Below are positions 1 through 8,523 of a stretch of DNA of 64,000 nt, piece after piece. Source of the DNA: WTFV01 sp965203525 (GTDB lineage: Bacteria > Acidobacteriota > Vicinamibacteria > Vicinamibacterales > UBA8438); assembly GCA_965203525.1 (NCBI GenBank), contig OZ241898.1, positions 2,976,001-3,040,000 of the forward strand, read 5' to 3'. A model generated the notes under the pieces. That model searched no databases. It was not told the origin of the DNA and saw only the letters and a list, made by a program, of their open reading frames with translations. Each line of letters starts with the position of its first letter. Position 1 is the stretch's first letter. The translations under genes were made by a program, and so were the position numbers.

Positions 1-594
1 CTTCACGTTCTCGATCGACGCACGAGCGGTTTCCCCGCGCCCCCACCGGGATCCAGGATCGAGCTTTCCTCCTTCTCGGCCTGGGCAGTTCGCGGCATGC
101 CCGGACACGTCCTGTTCGAGTGGAGCGTCTCCCGCGGATCTCTTGCTCCCGCGCCGCGGACCTGGCGCGACTGCCGGATCGGCATCCGCTTGGACGGTCT
201 CGACGACTACAACAGATACCACCTCAAGGCCGGATGGTTCGAGAACGGCATCGCGCGGCCGTTGCCGGCCCCCTACGGGCCCACCGACTCCATGGAAAAC
301 CCTCCGTTCCTCGACATCTGGAACATGGGCAGCACGGTTCTGCGCGCCTTTGCGGATCTGCGTCCCGACACTCTCGTGAACGCCGCGTTCGTCAAGAGAA
401 TGCCCGTCCCCACGCCCCCGTCCGCCGCGACCCAGGTGCAATTCGACGGGTTCTGCAACAACTACGTTCTCAGTGAGAACGCGCAAGGGCAGCTTGTGAT
501 CCAACCCGGCGATGCTCAGGACGGTAGCGATCACCGCAGCCAGTTCTGGGGTGGTCCCCTAGTCCCTTATCCGGTCATGTTCCCCTCTCCCTGA
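1..594 (+). CDS. Secreted lipoprotein paralogue, C-terminal part only (cut by window edge)
   Basis: The frame is open from base 1 and ends with TGA at 592-594, giving about 197 residues. It is closely similar to the last third of the protein encoded at 842-2395; shared blocks include RGMPGHVLFEW, SRGSLAPAPRTWRDC, GWFE and FCNNYVLSEN. The ATG at 97 is internal to the homologous region, so the gene really begins upstream of the window. The function is unknown; by analogy with the downstream copy this is the C-terminal domain of an exported lipoprotein. Together with the next gene it forms a tandem duplication whose 3' flank is also duplicated. Confidence 0.75.
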   Translation, partial: LHVLDRRTSGFPAPPPGSRIELSSFSAWAVRGMPGHVLFEWSVSRGSLAPAPRTWRDCRIGIRLDGLDDYNRYHLKAGWFENGIARPLPAPYGPTDSMENPPFLDIWNMGSTVLRAFADLRPDTLVNAAFVKRMPVPTPPSAATQVQFDGFCNNYVLSENAQGQLVIQPGDAQDGSDHRSQFWGGPLVPYPVMFPSP

Positions 595-727
595 GCCTGC
601 CCGGTTCCGCCGGCACGCCGGGGCGGAAGGCGGGCCGACGCGGCGCACTGCCTTCGGCGCGGCCGGCCGGGTCGCGCCGAAGGCGGTCCTTCCCGGCCGC
701 GGCCCGGTCACCGCCGGCGCACGGCAT
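591..727 (+). repeat. Duplicated 3' flank of the lipoprotein genes (partner 2392-2527)
   Basis: About 135 bp downstream of the stop at 594 is repeated with minor differences downstream of the stop at 2395. The copies share GGCACGCCGGG and TTCCCGGCCGCGGCCCGGTC. The duplication unit therefore covered the gene's 3' half plus its flank. No gene is seen in the rest of 595-841. Confidence 0.7.
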
Positions 728-770
728 GCAGGTCCGGGCGATTGCGCCGGCGACCGGCGGCGGCGGCAGG

Positions 771-808
771 TCCAATATCTCTGGCCGCGGTCAGCTTCCG
801 CCGCGGCC
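771..808 (+). promoter_or_regulatory. Promoter plus 5' leader hairpin shared by three loci
   Basis: A -10-like TCCAAT (771-776) is followed after 6 nt by a hairpin: stem GGCCGCG (783-789) and CGCGGCC (802-808), loop GTCAGCTTCCGC. The same arrangement, with stem bases changed in compensating ways and the loop conserved as GTCAGYTTCCRY, lies before the genes starting at 40459 (-) and 50696 (-). The hairpin would sit at the very 5' end of the transcript of the 842 gene. Confidence 0.55.
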
Positions 809-841
809 GTCGGAGCGAGTCATTCGGAAGCGGGAACTGCG

Positions 842-2395
842 ATGCGAAACTGCTGCCTCTTCGTGATCACGGTCATGCTGGCCGCCGCCGGTGCGGGATC
901 GATCGCCTGCTCTGACGACAACGACTCTTCCTCGCCGCTCCAGCCGTCGCCGCTGGCGACCGCGCCGGCCGGGGCCGGGCCGCGGGGGGCCGCCGGCGGC
1001 GGCCCGGAGGCCCCGCCGGCCGGCCCGGCGGCAGGCGACGACCCGGGGATCTCGCGGGTCGCGCCGCTTCCCCAGGGCTTCAACGCGTACGACGCGCGGA
1101 TCGAGTACCGGGACGGAGAGGTCACCATCACGTTCGTCCCGGTCGACATGCCCAAGATGCCGGACGCGGCCCGCGAGTACCGGAACCGCGCCGTCACCGT
1201 CTGGCAGTGCCCGGTGGAGCCCCACCACGTCAGCCAGGCGTGCGGCGAGCCGGTCTTCCGGGACAGCTTCGCGTTCGCGGGGTCGCCGTCCCGGACGTTC
1301 CCGCTTGCGGACTGCGCCGGCTGGCTCGTCATCGAGGCGGCCGAACTGTCCGACGACTTCTACGACGGCTGGCGCAACGCGCCGCTGGCGTGCCGCCAGG
1401 ACGAAGAGGGCCGAACCGTCGCGGACGTCGACACCGGCGGCGGCGGCGCCGGCTGGGAAGACAGCCGGTTCGACCCGCCGGTGCGGGGCTCGCGGCCTTC
1501 GGCGCAGAGCGTCGTCGACGCGGCGATCTTCGCCGCCGGCGGCCTGCAGTCGAACCTCGCTCCGGTGTCCGTTGCCGTGCGTGAGCTGTTCGCGGGTACC
1601 GAGGGCACCACCGGCGCCGAGTACATGGCGACGTCTTCCGACACGACCGTCGTCACCGTCGAGGTGACCGACAACCCGCAAGTGGTGATCACGCCGGTCG
1701 CGCCCGGGACGGCCACCATTACGATCGTCTTCCTGAGAACGGAGGCCCGGGTCGAGTTCGACGTCACGGTCGCGCCGCCCGCGTGGCGCTCTCTCGGGGC
1801 CGCCGATCTTCACGTTCTCGATCGACGCACGAGCGGTTTTAGTACGCCCGCCGGATCCAGGATCGAGCTTTCCTCCTTCACGGCCTGGGCAATCCGCGGC
1901 ATGCCCGGACACGTCCTGTTCGAGTGGCGAGTCTCCCGCGGATCTCTTGCTCCCGCGCCGCGGACCTGGCGCGACTGCCGCGTCGGTATCCACTTTGATG
2001 CTGACAGCAACCCCTACAACCGGTACCAGCTCAAGGCTGGATGGTTCGAGACCGGCGTCGCGCGGCCGTTGCCGGCCCCCTACGGGCCTACCGCCTCCGT
2101 GGAAAATCCTCCGTTCCTCGACGTCTGGAACACGAGCGGCACGGTTTTGCGCGCCCTTGCGGATCTGCGTCGCGACACTCTCGCGAACGCCGCGTTCGTC
2201 AAGAGAGCCGGTACCACGGCCCCGCACGATGCGACCGAGGCAAGCTTCTCCGGGTTCTGCAACAACTACGTTCTCAGTGAGAACATGGAGGGGCAGCTTG
2301 TGGTCCAACCCGATGCCAGCGATCACCGCAGCGTGTACTGGACTCCTCGTCCCAGGTTCCCTTATCCGATCACGTTCTCCTCTTCCTCGCCCTGA
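842..2395 (+). CDS. Secreted lipoprotein with Ig-like middle domain, function unknown
   Basis: This 517-residue protein has an N-terminal hydrophobic segment ending in a possible lipobox (SIAC, Cys23) and a Ser/Pro/Gly-rich linker. A conserved block follows (residues about 75-215, with FNAYDARIEYRDGEVTI and WQCPVEPHHVSQ), then a glycine hinge (GGGGAGW). Residues about 225-315 look like a bacterial Ig fold of alternating V/T strands ending ARVEFDVTV. The C-terminal domain (about 320-517) matches the partial gene at 1-594. The N-terminal 215 residues match the protein at 49218-50696, which carries a different C-terminal half. The start is the ATG 33 nt after the shared leader hairpin. It is likely anchored in an envelope membrane; no enzymatic motif is recognised. 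Confidence 0.85.
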   Translation: MRNCCLFVITVMLAAAGAGSIACSDDNDSSSPLQPSPLATAPAGAGPRGAAGGGPEAPPAGPAAGDDPGISRVAPLPQGFNAYDARIEYRDGEVTITFVPVDMPKMPDAAREYRNRAVTVWQCPVEPHHVSQACGEPVFRDSFAFAGSPSRTFPLADCAGWLVIEAAELSDDFYDGWRNAPLACRQDEEGRTVADVDTGGGGAGWEDSRFDPPVRGSRPSAQSVVDAAIFAAGGLQSNLAPVSVAVRELFAGTEGTTGAEYMATSSDTTVVTVEVTDNPQVVITPVAPGTATITIVFLRTEARVEFDVTVAPPAWRSLGAADLHVLDRRTSGFSTPAGSRIELSSFTAWAIRGMPGHVLFEWRVSRGSLAPAPRTWRDCRVGIHFDADSNPYNRYQLKAGWFETGVARPLPAPYGPTASVENPPFLDVWNTSGTVLRALADLRRDTLANAAFVKRAGTTAPHDATEASFSGFCNNYVLSENMEGQLVVQPDASDHRSVYWTPRPRFPYPITFSSSSP

Positions 2396-2557
2396 GCCTG
2401 TCCGGTTCCGCTGGCACGCCGGGGGCGGAAGCGGGCCGACGCGGCGCACTGCCTTCGGCGCGGCCGGCCGGGTCGCGCCGGTGGCGGCCCTTCCCGGCCG
2501 CGGCCCGGTCACCGCCGGCGCACCGGCAGCCCGCCGCGCGGGGGCCGGCGGCCGGCG

Positions 2558-2956
2558 TCAGTCCCACTCCTTCTCGACGCCGTGCCCGCGCGCCGGATCG
2601 CCGTGCAGCGGGGTGACGAATCCGAGCAGGCAGCCGTCCGAGCCGTCCTTCAGGCGGTGGCAGCGCACCCGGACGGGGTCCCCCGGCAGGACGTGGTTGC
2701 GCTCGATGCCGTTGCGGACGAGCCCGGCGGGGTTGGTGGCTTCCATGGCCCACAGGGCGGGCTCGTCTTCTTCCCCGCCGGAGACTTCCAGGAAGATCCA
2801 GGAATGCGGGTTGATCCAGTGCACTTCCCGGACCGTGCCCTCCAGGTGCGTGAAGTCGCTGAGCTCGTAGTTGCCGTGCGAATGATGCGCCCCGCCCGGG
2901 ACGCCGGGGAAAACCGCGAGGACGGCGGCGACGGCCGCGAGCCTGAAACGCATCAT
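2558..2956 (-). CDS. DUF6152-like exported protein
   Basis: This 132-residue protein begins with a signal peptide (MMRFRLAAVAAVLAVFPGV, cleavage near GGA/HHSHG). The mature part starts with a His-rich HHSHGNYE and contains GTVREVHWINPHSWIFLEV, the pattern I associate with DUF6152 proteins of Acidobacteria and Proteobacteria. It is probably periplasmic; no activity is established. Its ATG (2956) overlaps the stop of the upstream gene in ATGATGA, so the two are translationally coupled. The family assignment is from memory of the motif, not from a search. Confidence 0.8.
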   Translation of the reverse strand: MMRFRLAAVAAVLAVFPGVPGGAHHSHGNYELSDFTHLEGTVREVHWINPHSWIFLEVSGGEEDEPALWAMEATNPAGLVRNGIERNHVLPGDPVRVRCHRLKDGSDGCLLGFVTPLHGDPARGHGVEKEWD

Positions 2957-3600
2957 CGCACCCTCGGCGGCGGCGGGAAGCCGTTGGCGTACACCGACTC
3001 GTAGCGGATGCCGGCGCCGTCGGCATCCAGAAAGCGCAACGACTGCTGGAACAGCTCCGGTCCCGGCCGGCCCGCCGGCGCCGTCGCCTCGAGGACGTAC
3101 AGGCGGTTCTCGTGCATGTAGACGGCGGCGAACGTGCGGGAGCCGTCCGCGTTGGTGAGCTGCAGGTGGCGTCCTTCGACCAGATCGACGAAGTTCCAGC
3201 CGAAGAAGGTCGGCGTCGCGTCCCGTTGCAGGAACTGCCACACCGCGTGCTCCATGGCCCCGCGCACGTCGACGATCCACGATCCGACGCCGGTGTAGGA
3301 CGCCCCGGTGCAGCCGCTGTGCGCATCGGGAGGGCAGTCCCTGGCGCGCTCCGCGTGTATCCGTTCGGCGTCGGTGTAGTCCACCACGGTCACCGAATAC
3401 CGCGCCGGACCGTCCTCGAGGACGTGCGCCCGGGCCGGGAACCCGGCCTCGTACTCCGACGTGTAGGTGATCTCCTCCACCGCCGGCGGGCCGGGGAGGT
3501 TGACGCTGAAGAAGTCGGTCCGGCTGGCGTATTCGGCCCAGCCCTGGGCGCAGAGCGCCCCCGGACCGAAAAGGATCAACGCGGCCGGAACGAGTCGCAT
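2953..3600 (-). CDS. Exported protein of unknown function, first gene of a two-gene operon
   Basis: This 215-residue protein has a clear signal peptide (MRLVPAALILFGPGALCAQG) followed by a mature alpha/beta region with WAEYASRTDFFSVNLPGPP and many aromatic residues. Two cysteines (CPPDAHSGC) could form a disulfide. I do not recognise a named family. The start is the ATG at 3600, because the signal peptide begins there; upstream in-frame codons give Arg/Pro-rich non-coding-type sequence. It overlaps the DUF6152-like gene by 4 nt. Bases 3601-3947 hold the divergent promoter region with the coiled-coil gene and no other gene. Confidence 0.75.
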   Translation of the reverse strand: MRLVPAALILFGPGALCAQGWAEYASRTDFFSVNLPGPPAVEEITYTSEYEAGFPARAHVLEDGPARYSVTVVDYTDAERIHAERARDCPPDAHSGCTGASYTGVGSWIVDVRGAMEHAVWQFLQRDATPTFFGWNFVDLVEGRHLQLTNADGSRTFAAVYMHENRLYVLEATAPAGRPGPELFQQSLRFLDADGAGIRYESVYANGFPPPPRVR

Positions 3601-3947
3601 CGGATGCACGGCGTTCCCTCCGGAAACGGTCCTCCCCCGCCCTGACTGACTGACCGCCGCCGGCGACGTGCCCGAACCGCGGCGGTGGCAACGCGGACCC
3701 GCGTGGGGTCGCAGGGTCAGGAAGACCTGCCTCTGAATCATCAGACTTGGTGTAGCATACAGTGTCGTGCACCCCGGACGCCCGCGGTATCGCCGTCCCG
3801 GTCCGCACCAATCGCGCGCGCGCGGCCACCACGCACGGCCGCGGGCAGCGCGCGGTCTGCCGAGCCGCTCGGCGGCCGTCACCGTCCCGGCGGCCGGGAG
3901 CGTTCGCGGGCGTCGGGACACCTCCGGCGACGGAAAGGGACAGGAAA

Positions 3948-4583
3948 GTGAAGGCTCTGATCAACGTCGTTCTGGTCGTCCTGATGCTGGTGCTGTTCGG
4001 TTCGGTTCCTGCTTCGGCACAGGATGAACAGGATCAGTCTGTTCCTGCCACGGTTCAGACAGAACAGGATCAGACTGTTCCTGCTACAGAACAGGATCAG
4101 TCTGTCCCTGCTTCGGCACAGAACATTCAATATGTTCCTGTTCCGATGCAGCCTGCGCAGGGAATGACTGTTGCTGATATAGCAACAGTCGTAGCCGCGA
4201 CGGTAACATTCCTGGCGTTCATCGCATGGATTGTCAATTTTATCGTCAGTCGTAGCGAAGGGAGAATCAACAAGCGTGTTGATGGAAGTGAAGAAAGAAT
4301 CAACAAGCATGTTGATGGAAGTGAAGAAAGAATCAACAAGCATGTTGATGGAAGTGAAGAAAGAATCAACAAGCATGTTGATGGAAGTGAAGAAAGAATC
4401 AACGAAAAGGTCAAAGACGCGCAAAAAGCAAACGAAAAAGCACACGATGGTATTGTGAAGCGTGTGGAAAACATGGACAAGAAGATCGCCCGGATGGATG
4501 AGAAGATCGACAGGATGGACGAGAAGATCGACAAGATAGGCGAGAAGATCGACAAGCTGAAAATCGCAGCCGCCGATGCCTGA
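3948..4583 (+). CDS. Membrane-anchored coiled-coil protein (hendecad-repeat paralogue)
   Basis: The start is a GTG at 3948 after AAAGGGACAGGAAA, the same context as the paralogues at 58065 and 59160. The product is 211 residues: signal-like segment KALINVVLVVLMLVLFGSV, a Gln/Asp stretch in which QDQSVPAT-like units repeat three times, and a transmembrane segment (TVTFLAFIAWIVNFIV). Next come four to five copies of an 11-residue unit, EERINKHVDGS, then heptad-like RMDEKID repeats. The 33-bp DNA repeats are almost identical, so they expanded recently. The region is A/G-rich and much less GC-rich than its neighbours. No enzymatic motif is seen; it is probably a scaffold or sensor at the inner membrane. 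Paralogues lie at 40001 (-), 58065 and 59160, with a remnant at 55718. Confidence 0.75.
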   Translation: MKALINVVLVVLMLVLFGSVPASAQDEQDQSVPATVQTEQDQTVPATEQDQSVPASAQNIQYVPVPMQPAQGMTVADIATVVAATVTFLAFIAWIVNFIVSRSEGRINKRVDGSEERINKHVDGSEERINKHVDGSEERINKHVDGSEERINEKVKDAQKANEKAHDGIVKRVENMDKKIARMDEKIDRMDEKIDKIGEKIDKLKIAAADA

Positions 4584-4596
4584 GAACGCCAGCATC

Positions 4597-5871
4597 ATGC
4601 CGCAACGGCCCGCACCCGGCGCCGGGCTCGCCCTGGCACCCGTCACCGCGCTCGCCCTGGCGGCCGGCGCCGCGCTCGCCCTGACGCTCGTCCCGGTGGC
4701 CGGCGCCGCGGCGCAGGAGCCGCCGGCGCCGCGGATCGCGCCCCTCGATCCGGCCGTGTGGACCGCGGAGGTTCGGAGCGGCATCGAAGCGTTCGGGGTC
4801 GCCCCGGAGCGGGCGACCAACCTGCTCCGGACGCTGGCCCGGCATCCCCCCGCGCTGCACGGCCTGGGGCCGCTCGCCGCGTACCTGCGCCAGCGCTCGC
4901 TGGCGCCCGCCGTCGACCAGCTTCTGATGGGACTGCGCGCCGCCTGGCTGTGCCGCTCCGAGGCGCTCTGGGCGGAGCTGGCCGCCGAGGCGCGCGGATT
5001 CGGTCTGGGGGACGCCGATCTGCGCCGCGTCGCGGAAGGGCCCGGCGCCGGCTGGGGCGCTTGGGACCGGCTCATGCTCCGCGCCGCCGACGAGCTGCAC
5101 CGGGACTCGTTCCTCGGCGACGCCTCCTGGGACGAGCTGGCCACCCGCTACAACGCGGCGCAGATCATCGACGCGATCTTCGGCGGCGCGGAGTACGTCC
5201 TGCTGGCGACGCTGGCGAACAGCCTCGGCGTGCGGCCGGACGACCGTTTCGCGGACCGCCTGCCGGCCGGCATCGAGCGCGCGCCGCGGCCGCGCGGGCC
5301 GGCCCCGGCGCGTCTCGCCGCGCCGCGGCTGGAGCCGCTGCCGCGGGACGCCTGGTCCGACGAGGTCCGCCGCCTGCTCGATCCGGAAGACACGGGCCGC
5401 CCGGCGCCGAACCTCGACGCCACGCTGGCCCGCCACCCGGTCCTGTTCCGCCCGCGGGCGGTGCGGTCGGCCTACGTCCGCGCCGGCGCCACGCTGCCGG
5501 ATCGGGCGCGCGAGATCCTGATCCTGCGGATCGGCTGGCTCTGCGGCGCGGAGTACCAGTGGTCGCGGCACGTGCGGGCGGCGCGCCGGGCCGGGCTGAC
5601 CGGCGGCGAGATCCGGCGCGTCGCGGTCGGCGCGGACGCGCCCGGGTGGGATCCGTTCGAGGCGGCGCTCATCCGGGCGGCGGACGAGCTGCACCGCGGC
5701 GACACCCTCTCGGACGCGACCTGGCGCGCGCTCTCCACCCGCTACGGGACGCCGGAGATGATCGACGTCGTGATCACCGCCGCCGCCGGCCGGATGGCGT
5801 CGACCGCGCTCAACTCGCTCGGCACGCGGATCGAACCCGGCGGCCCGCGCTTCCCCGACGTCCCGCGCTGA
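4597..5871 (+). CDS. Exported protein with two carboxymuconolactone decarboxylase (AhpD-like) domains
   Basis: This 424-residue product starts with a signal peptide (MPQRPAPGAGLALAPVTALA ending GAAAQE). Two homologous halves follow, about residues 40-200 and 230-415. Each has the CMD/AhpD helical pattern, with LRAAWLC or LRIGWLCGAEYQWSRHV and RAADELHR as landmarks. The second half keeps C and H in CGAEYQWSRH; the first has CRSEALW and lacks that His. CMD proteins include decarboxylases and peroxidase partners; the substrate here is unknown. An ATG at 4576 is also possible, but GATGCCTGAGAACGCC is shared with the 3' end of the coiled-coil cassettes at 58480 and 59520, so it probably belongs to the upstream gene. 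Confidence 0.8.
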   Translation: MPQRPAPGAGLALAPVTALALAAGAALALTLVPVAGAAAQEPPAPRIAPLDPAVWTAEVRSGIEAFGVAPERATNLLRTLARHPPALHGLGPLAAYLRQRSLAPAVDQLLMGLRAAWLCRSEALWAELAAEARGFGLGDADLRRVAEGPGAGWGAWDRLMLRAADELHRDSFLGDASWDELATRYNAAQIIDAIFGGAEYVLLATLANSLGVRPDDRFADRLPAGIERAPRPRGPAPARLAAPRLEPLPRDAWSDEVRRLLDPEDTGRPAPNLDATLARHPVLFRPRAVRSAYVRAGATLPDRAREILILRIGWLCGAEYQWSRHVRAARRAGLTGGEIRRVAVGADAPGWDPFEAALIRAADELHRGDTLSDATWRALSTRYGTPEMIDVVITAAAGRMASTALNSLGTRIEPGGPRFPDVPR

Positions 5872-5966
5872 GCCGGCGCGCGCAGCGCAAGAGGCGCGGA
5901 CCGCGCGGCACCTGACGGCGCGCGGCAGAGCCAACCTGCCCTGCCCGTTGCCACCGCCGCCGCGTT

Positions 5967-6068
5967 CGCTGGCAGGCGTCCGGCGTTCGCGTAGCGCTTG
6001 CCGGACCCGGCGCCGCCGCCGGACAGGAGGCCCCGCCCGCTGGCGGGCGTCCCGGCGTTCGCGTATCG
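5967..6068 (+). repeat. Two-copy repeat at the 5' edge of the transporter gene, period 71 bp
   Basis: CGCTGGCAGGCGTCCGGCGT... (from 5967) recurs from 6038 with few changes; the DNA between is unrelated. The second copy carries the -10 box of the transporter gene. This is one of the about 73-bp-period gene-edge repeats of this window. Confidence 0.65.
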
Positions 6069-6069
6069 T
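6064..6069 (+). promoter_or_regulatory. -10 box (TATCGT) giving a probable leaderless transcript
   Basis: TATCGT lies 9 nt before the ATG at 6079, so transcription would start at or next to the start codon. No Shine-Dalgarno sequence and no good -35 box is visible. Confidence 0.4.
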
Positions 6070-6078
6070 AGGCGCACC

Positions 6079-7368
6079 ATGCACTCCACCCCGCGGGCAG
6101 GAAACGAGCGGGACCGGCGCCGGGCGATCTGGTCGTGGTGCCTGTACGACTGGGCGAACTCGGCGTTCACCACCCTCGTCGTCACGTTCATCTACTCCGC
6201 CTACTTCACCGCCGCGTTCGCGGACGACCCCGGGCGGGGCACCGCCCTGTGGTCGCGCGGCATCACCGCGAGCGCGCTCGTCATCGCGGCGCTGGCCCCG
6301 ATCGCGGGCGCGCTGGCCGACCGCGGCGGCCGGCGGCGGTACCTGATCCTCTGCTCGCTGCTCTGCGTCGCGGCGACGGCGGCGCTGACGTTCGTGCGGC
6401 CGGATCAGGCCAACGCGGTGGTGATCGCCCTGGGGGTGTTCGTCGTCGCCAACGTCGCGTTCGAGCTCGGCCTGGTGTTCTACAACGCGTTCCTGCCGGC
6501 CGTCGCCGCCCCGGAGCGCATCGGGCGCGTCTCCGGGTACGGGTGGGGACTCGGCTACGTCGGCGGCCTCCTGGCGCTGGTGGCGGCGCTCGTGGTCTTC
6601 GTGCCCGAGACCCCGCCGTTCGGCATCCCGACCGCCGGCGGGTTCAACCTGCGGGCCACCAACCTGCTGGTCGCCGGCTGGTTCCTGCTGTTCAGCATCC
6701 CCGCGTTCGTCTGGCTGCGGGACGAGTCGGCCGCCGCCGGCCGCCTCGACGTCGGCCGGGCCTTCCGCGACCTGGCGGCCACCGTGCGCCACCTGCGGCG
6801 GTACCGGCAGGTCGGCCTGTTCCTGCTGGCGCGGCTCTTCTACAACGACGGACTGGTGACGATCTTCGCGTTCGGCGGGATCTACGCGGTCGGCACGTTC
6901 GGCTTCGGCTTCGAGGACCTCGTGACGTTCGGCATCGTCATCAACGTCGGCGCCGGCCTCGGCGCGCTGGCGTTCGGGTTCGTCGACGACCGGATCGGCG
7001 GCAAGGCGACGATCGGGTTGAGCGTGGCGGCGCTGGCCGCGGCGACGCTGCTGGCCGCGGTGGCGCAGACCCGGACCGCGTTCTGGGCGGCGGCGGTGCT
7101 GGTCGGGGTCTTCGCCGGGCCCAACCAGTCCGCCAGCCGGTCGCTGATGGCGCGCTTCGTCCCGGCGAAGCACGAGTCGGAGTTCTTCGGTTTCTTCGCG
7201 TTCTCCGGCAAGGTGACCTCGTTCCTCGGCCCGGCCCTGCTCGGCGTGCTGAGCGACGTCTACAGCCAGCGCGTCGGGGTGGCGAGCCTGCTGGTCTTCT
7301 TCCTGGCGGGCGGCCTGATCCTCCGGCGCGTCGACGAGCGGGAGGGGATCGCCGCGGCCGGGCGGTGA
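6079..7368 (+). CDS. UMF1-type major facilitator superfamily transporter
   Basis: This 429-residue protein has about 12 hydrophobic segments. The N-terminal IWSWCLYDWANSAFTTLVVT is the signature start of the UMF1 (Atg22-like) branch of MFS permeases. An ADRGGRRR loop follows TM2-3, the usual MFS motif A position. SGYGWGLGYVGGLLAL and GPNQSASRSLMARFVP are also typical of UMF1 proteins. It acts in the inner membrane; the substrate cannot be read from sequence. The ATG at 6079 is chosen because homology starts with MHSTP..RRAIWSW. The last codons and stop are repeated 74 bp downstream. Confidence 0.88.
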   Translation: MHSTPRAGNERDRRRAIWSWCLYDWANSAFTTLVVTFIYSAYFTAAFADDPGRGTALWSRGITASALVIAALAPIAGALADRGGRRRYLILCSLLCVAATAALTFVRPDQANAVVIALGVFVVANVAFELGLVFYNAFLPAVAAPERIGRVSGYGWGLGYVGGLLALVAALVVFVPETPPFGIPTAGGFNLRATNLLVAGWFLLFSIPAFVWLRDESAAAGRLDVGRAFRDLAATVRHLRRYRQVGLFLLARLFYNDGLVTIFAFGGIYAVGTFGFGFEDLVTFGIVINVGAGLGALAFGFVDDRIGGKATIGLSVAALAAATLLAAVAQTRTAFWAAAVLVGVFAGPNQSASRSLMARFVPAKHESEFFGFFAFSGKVTSFLGPALLGVLSDVYSQRVGVASLLVFFLAGGLILRRVDEREGIAAAGR

Positions 7369-7457
7369 TAGAGTTGGTCACGGTCGGAGTGGACGACGAC
7401 TTCCACGACGGCGATCGGAGCGTCGCCGCGGCCGGGCGGTGATAGAGTTGGTCACGG
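7351..7457 (+). repeat. Two-copy repeat over the transporter stop codon, period 74 bp
   Basis: 33 bp from 7351 to 7383, covering the final codons, TGA and GAGTTGGTCACGG, recur identically at 7425-7457. The 41 bp between the copies are unrelated to the repeat. The second copy is non-coding. The rest of 7458-7512 holds only the ribosome binding site of the next gene. Confidence 0.85.
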
Positions 7458-7512
7458 CGGGTGCGCGCCGGCGCCGCGGGGCGCGCGGGGCGCATCCGCG
7501 GGGGAGGCCGTC

Positions 7513-8280
7513 ATGAAACGTCATGCCGTCGGTGTCGTCGCGCTGGTCTTCGGCGCGCTCCTGCTGCCCGGCGCCGCGTCGGTGACGCGGGCGCAGGACG
7601 AAAACTCGTGGATGCGGGTGGACGTGCTGCAGGTCCAGCCCAGGGAGCTGGACGACTTCATCGAGCTGCAGCTCGAGGAGGTCAATCCGGCGCTGCAGCG
7701 GGCCGGCGTGCCGTGGCGCTCGGCGTGGCGCACGGCGGAGTTCGGGAACACGTACGAGCGGCTGTTCGTGACGCCGGTGGCGAGCTTGGCCGATCTCGAC
7801 TACGGCGGGCCGCTGGCGCGCGTCCTCGAGCCGGACCGCCTGGAGCGGATTCGCGATCGCGTCCGCCGGACCCTCTCCAGCCGGCAGAGCTACGCGGTGC
7901 GGTACCGCCCCGGGCTGAGCGTCGAATCGGACGACGTCAGCGGCCTGTCGCTCGCCTGGATCACGACCATCCAGGTGGCGCCGGGACGGCTCGGCGACTG
8001 GGAGACGTTCCTGCGCGAAAACCTGCCGCAGTTCCGCGGGGCCGACGTCGTCTTCGGCGTCTACGAGCGGGTGTTCGGGCCGGGACCGGCGGTGTGGCAG
8101 ATCGTCGAGAACCACGCGAGCTTCTCCGAGCTCGACCGGCCGACCATCCTGCAGCGGACCTTCGGCGAACGGGCGGACGAGGTCGCCTCCCGCCTGGCCG
8201 GCGTCCTCCTGTCGGTGGAACGGAGTGTGCTGCGGTACGATCCCGAGCTGAGCTTCTCCGCGCCGCCGGTGGCGCCGTAG
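7513..8280 (+). CDS. Exported protein, possible dimeric alpha/beta-barrel fold
   Basis: This 255-residue protein has a signal peptide (MKRHAVGVVALVFGALLLPG, cleavage near TRAQ/DEN). The mature part shows two similar halves: WMRVDVLQVQPRELDDFIEL and LAWITTIQVAPGRLGDWETF each open with a beta strand and an acidic helix, as in NIPSNAP or dimeric alpha/beta-barrel proteins. No cofactor or catalytic motif is evident. A GGGGAGG Shine-Dalgarno sequence precedes the ATG at 7513. The fold is inferred by pattern only. Confidence 0.7.
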   Translation: MKRHAVGVVALVFGALLLPGAASVTRAQDENSWMRVDVLQVQPRELDDFIELQLEEVNPALQRAGVPWRSAWRTAEFGNTYERLFVTPVASLADLDYGGPLARVLEPDRLERIRDRVRRTLSSRQSYAVRYRPGLSVESDDVSGLSLAWITTIQVAPGRLGDWETFLRENLPQFRGADVVFGVYERVFGPGPAVWQIVENHASFSELDRPTILQRTFGERADEVASRLAGVLLSVERSVLRYDPELSFSAPPVAP

Positions 8281-8282
8281 GA

Positions 8283-8513
8283 CGATCCTGCCCCGCGAGA
8301 CGGCAGCCGCTTCCGCCGGGGGCGCATCGACCGTCTCCGCGACGGCGGTGCGGGGGCGGTCCTGCCCGCGAGACGGCAGCAGGATGCTTCCTGCCAAGTC
8401 GTGCGCGGCACGTTTGTCTTCCGCCGGGTTGCGCGCCGAGCTCCTCCGAGGCGGCGGGCGGCGCGGGGACGGTCCTGCCCGCGAAGACGGCAGCCGCTGC
8501 CGCCGGGGGCGCG
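8283..8513. repeat. Three-copy repeat between convergent gene ends
   Basis: CGGTCCTGCCCGCGAGACGG-type units start at 8283, 8357 and 8470 (steps of 74 and 113 bp). Copies 1 and 3 extend to about 43 bp. The spacers are unrelated. The array fills most of the gap between the stops at 8280 (+) and 8524 (-); no gene is present in it. Confidence 0.7.
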
Positions 8514-8523
8514 AGACGCGCGT

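Noticed and set aside
4411..7173. Minus-strand open frame of about 920 codons
   Set aside because: Antisense to the CMD and UMF1 transporter genes; Arg/Gly/Glu-rich with no recognisable motif.
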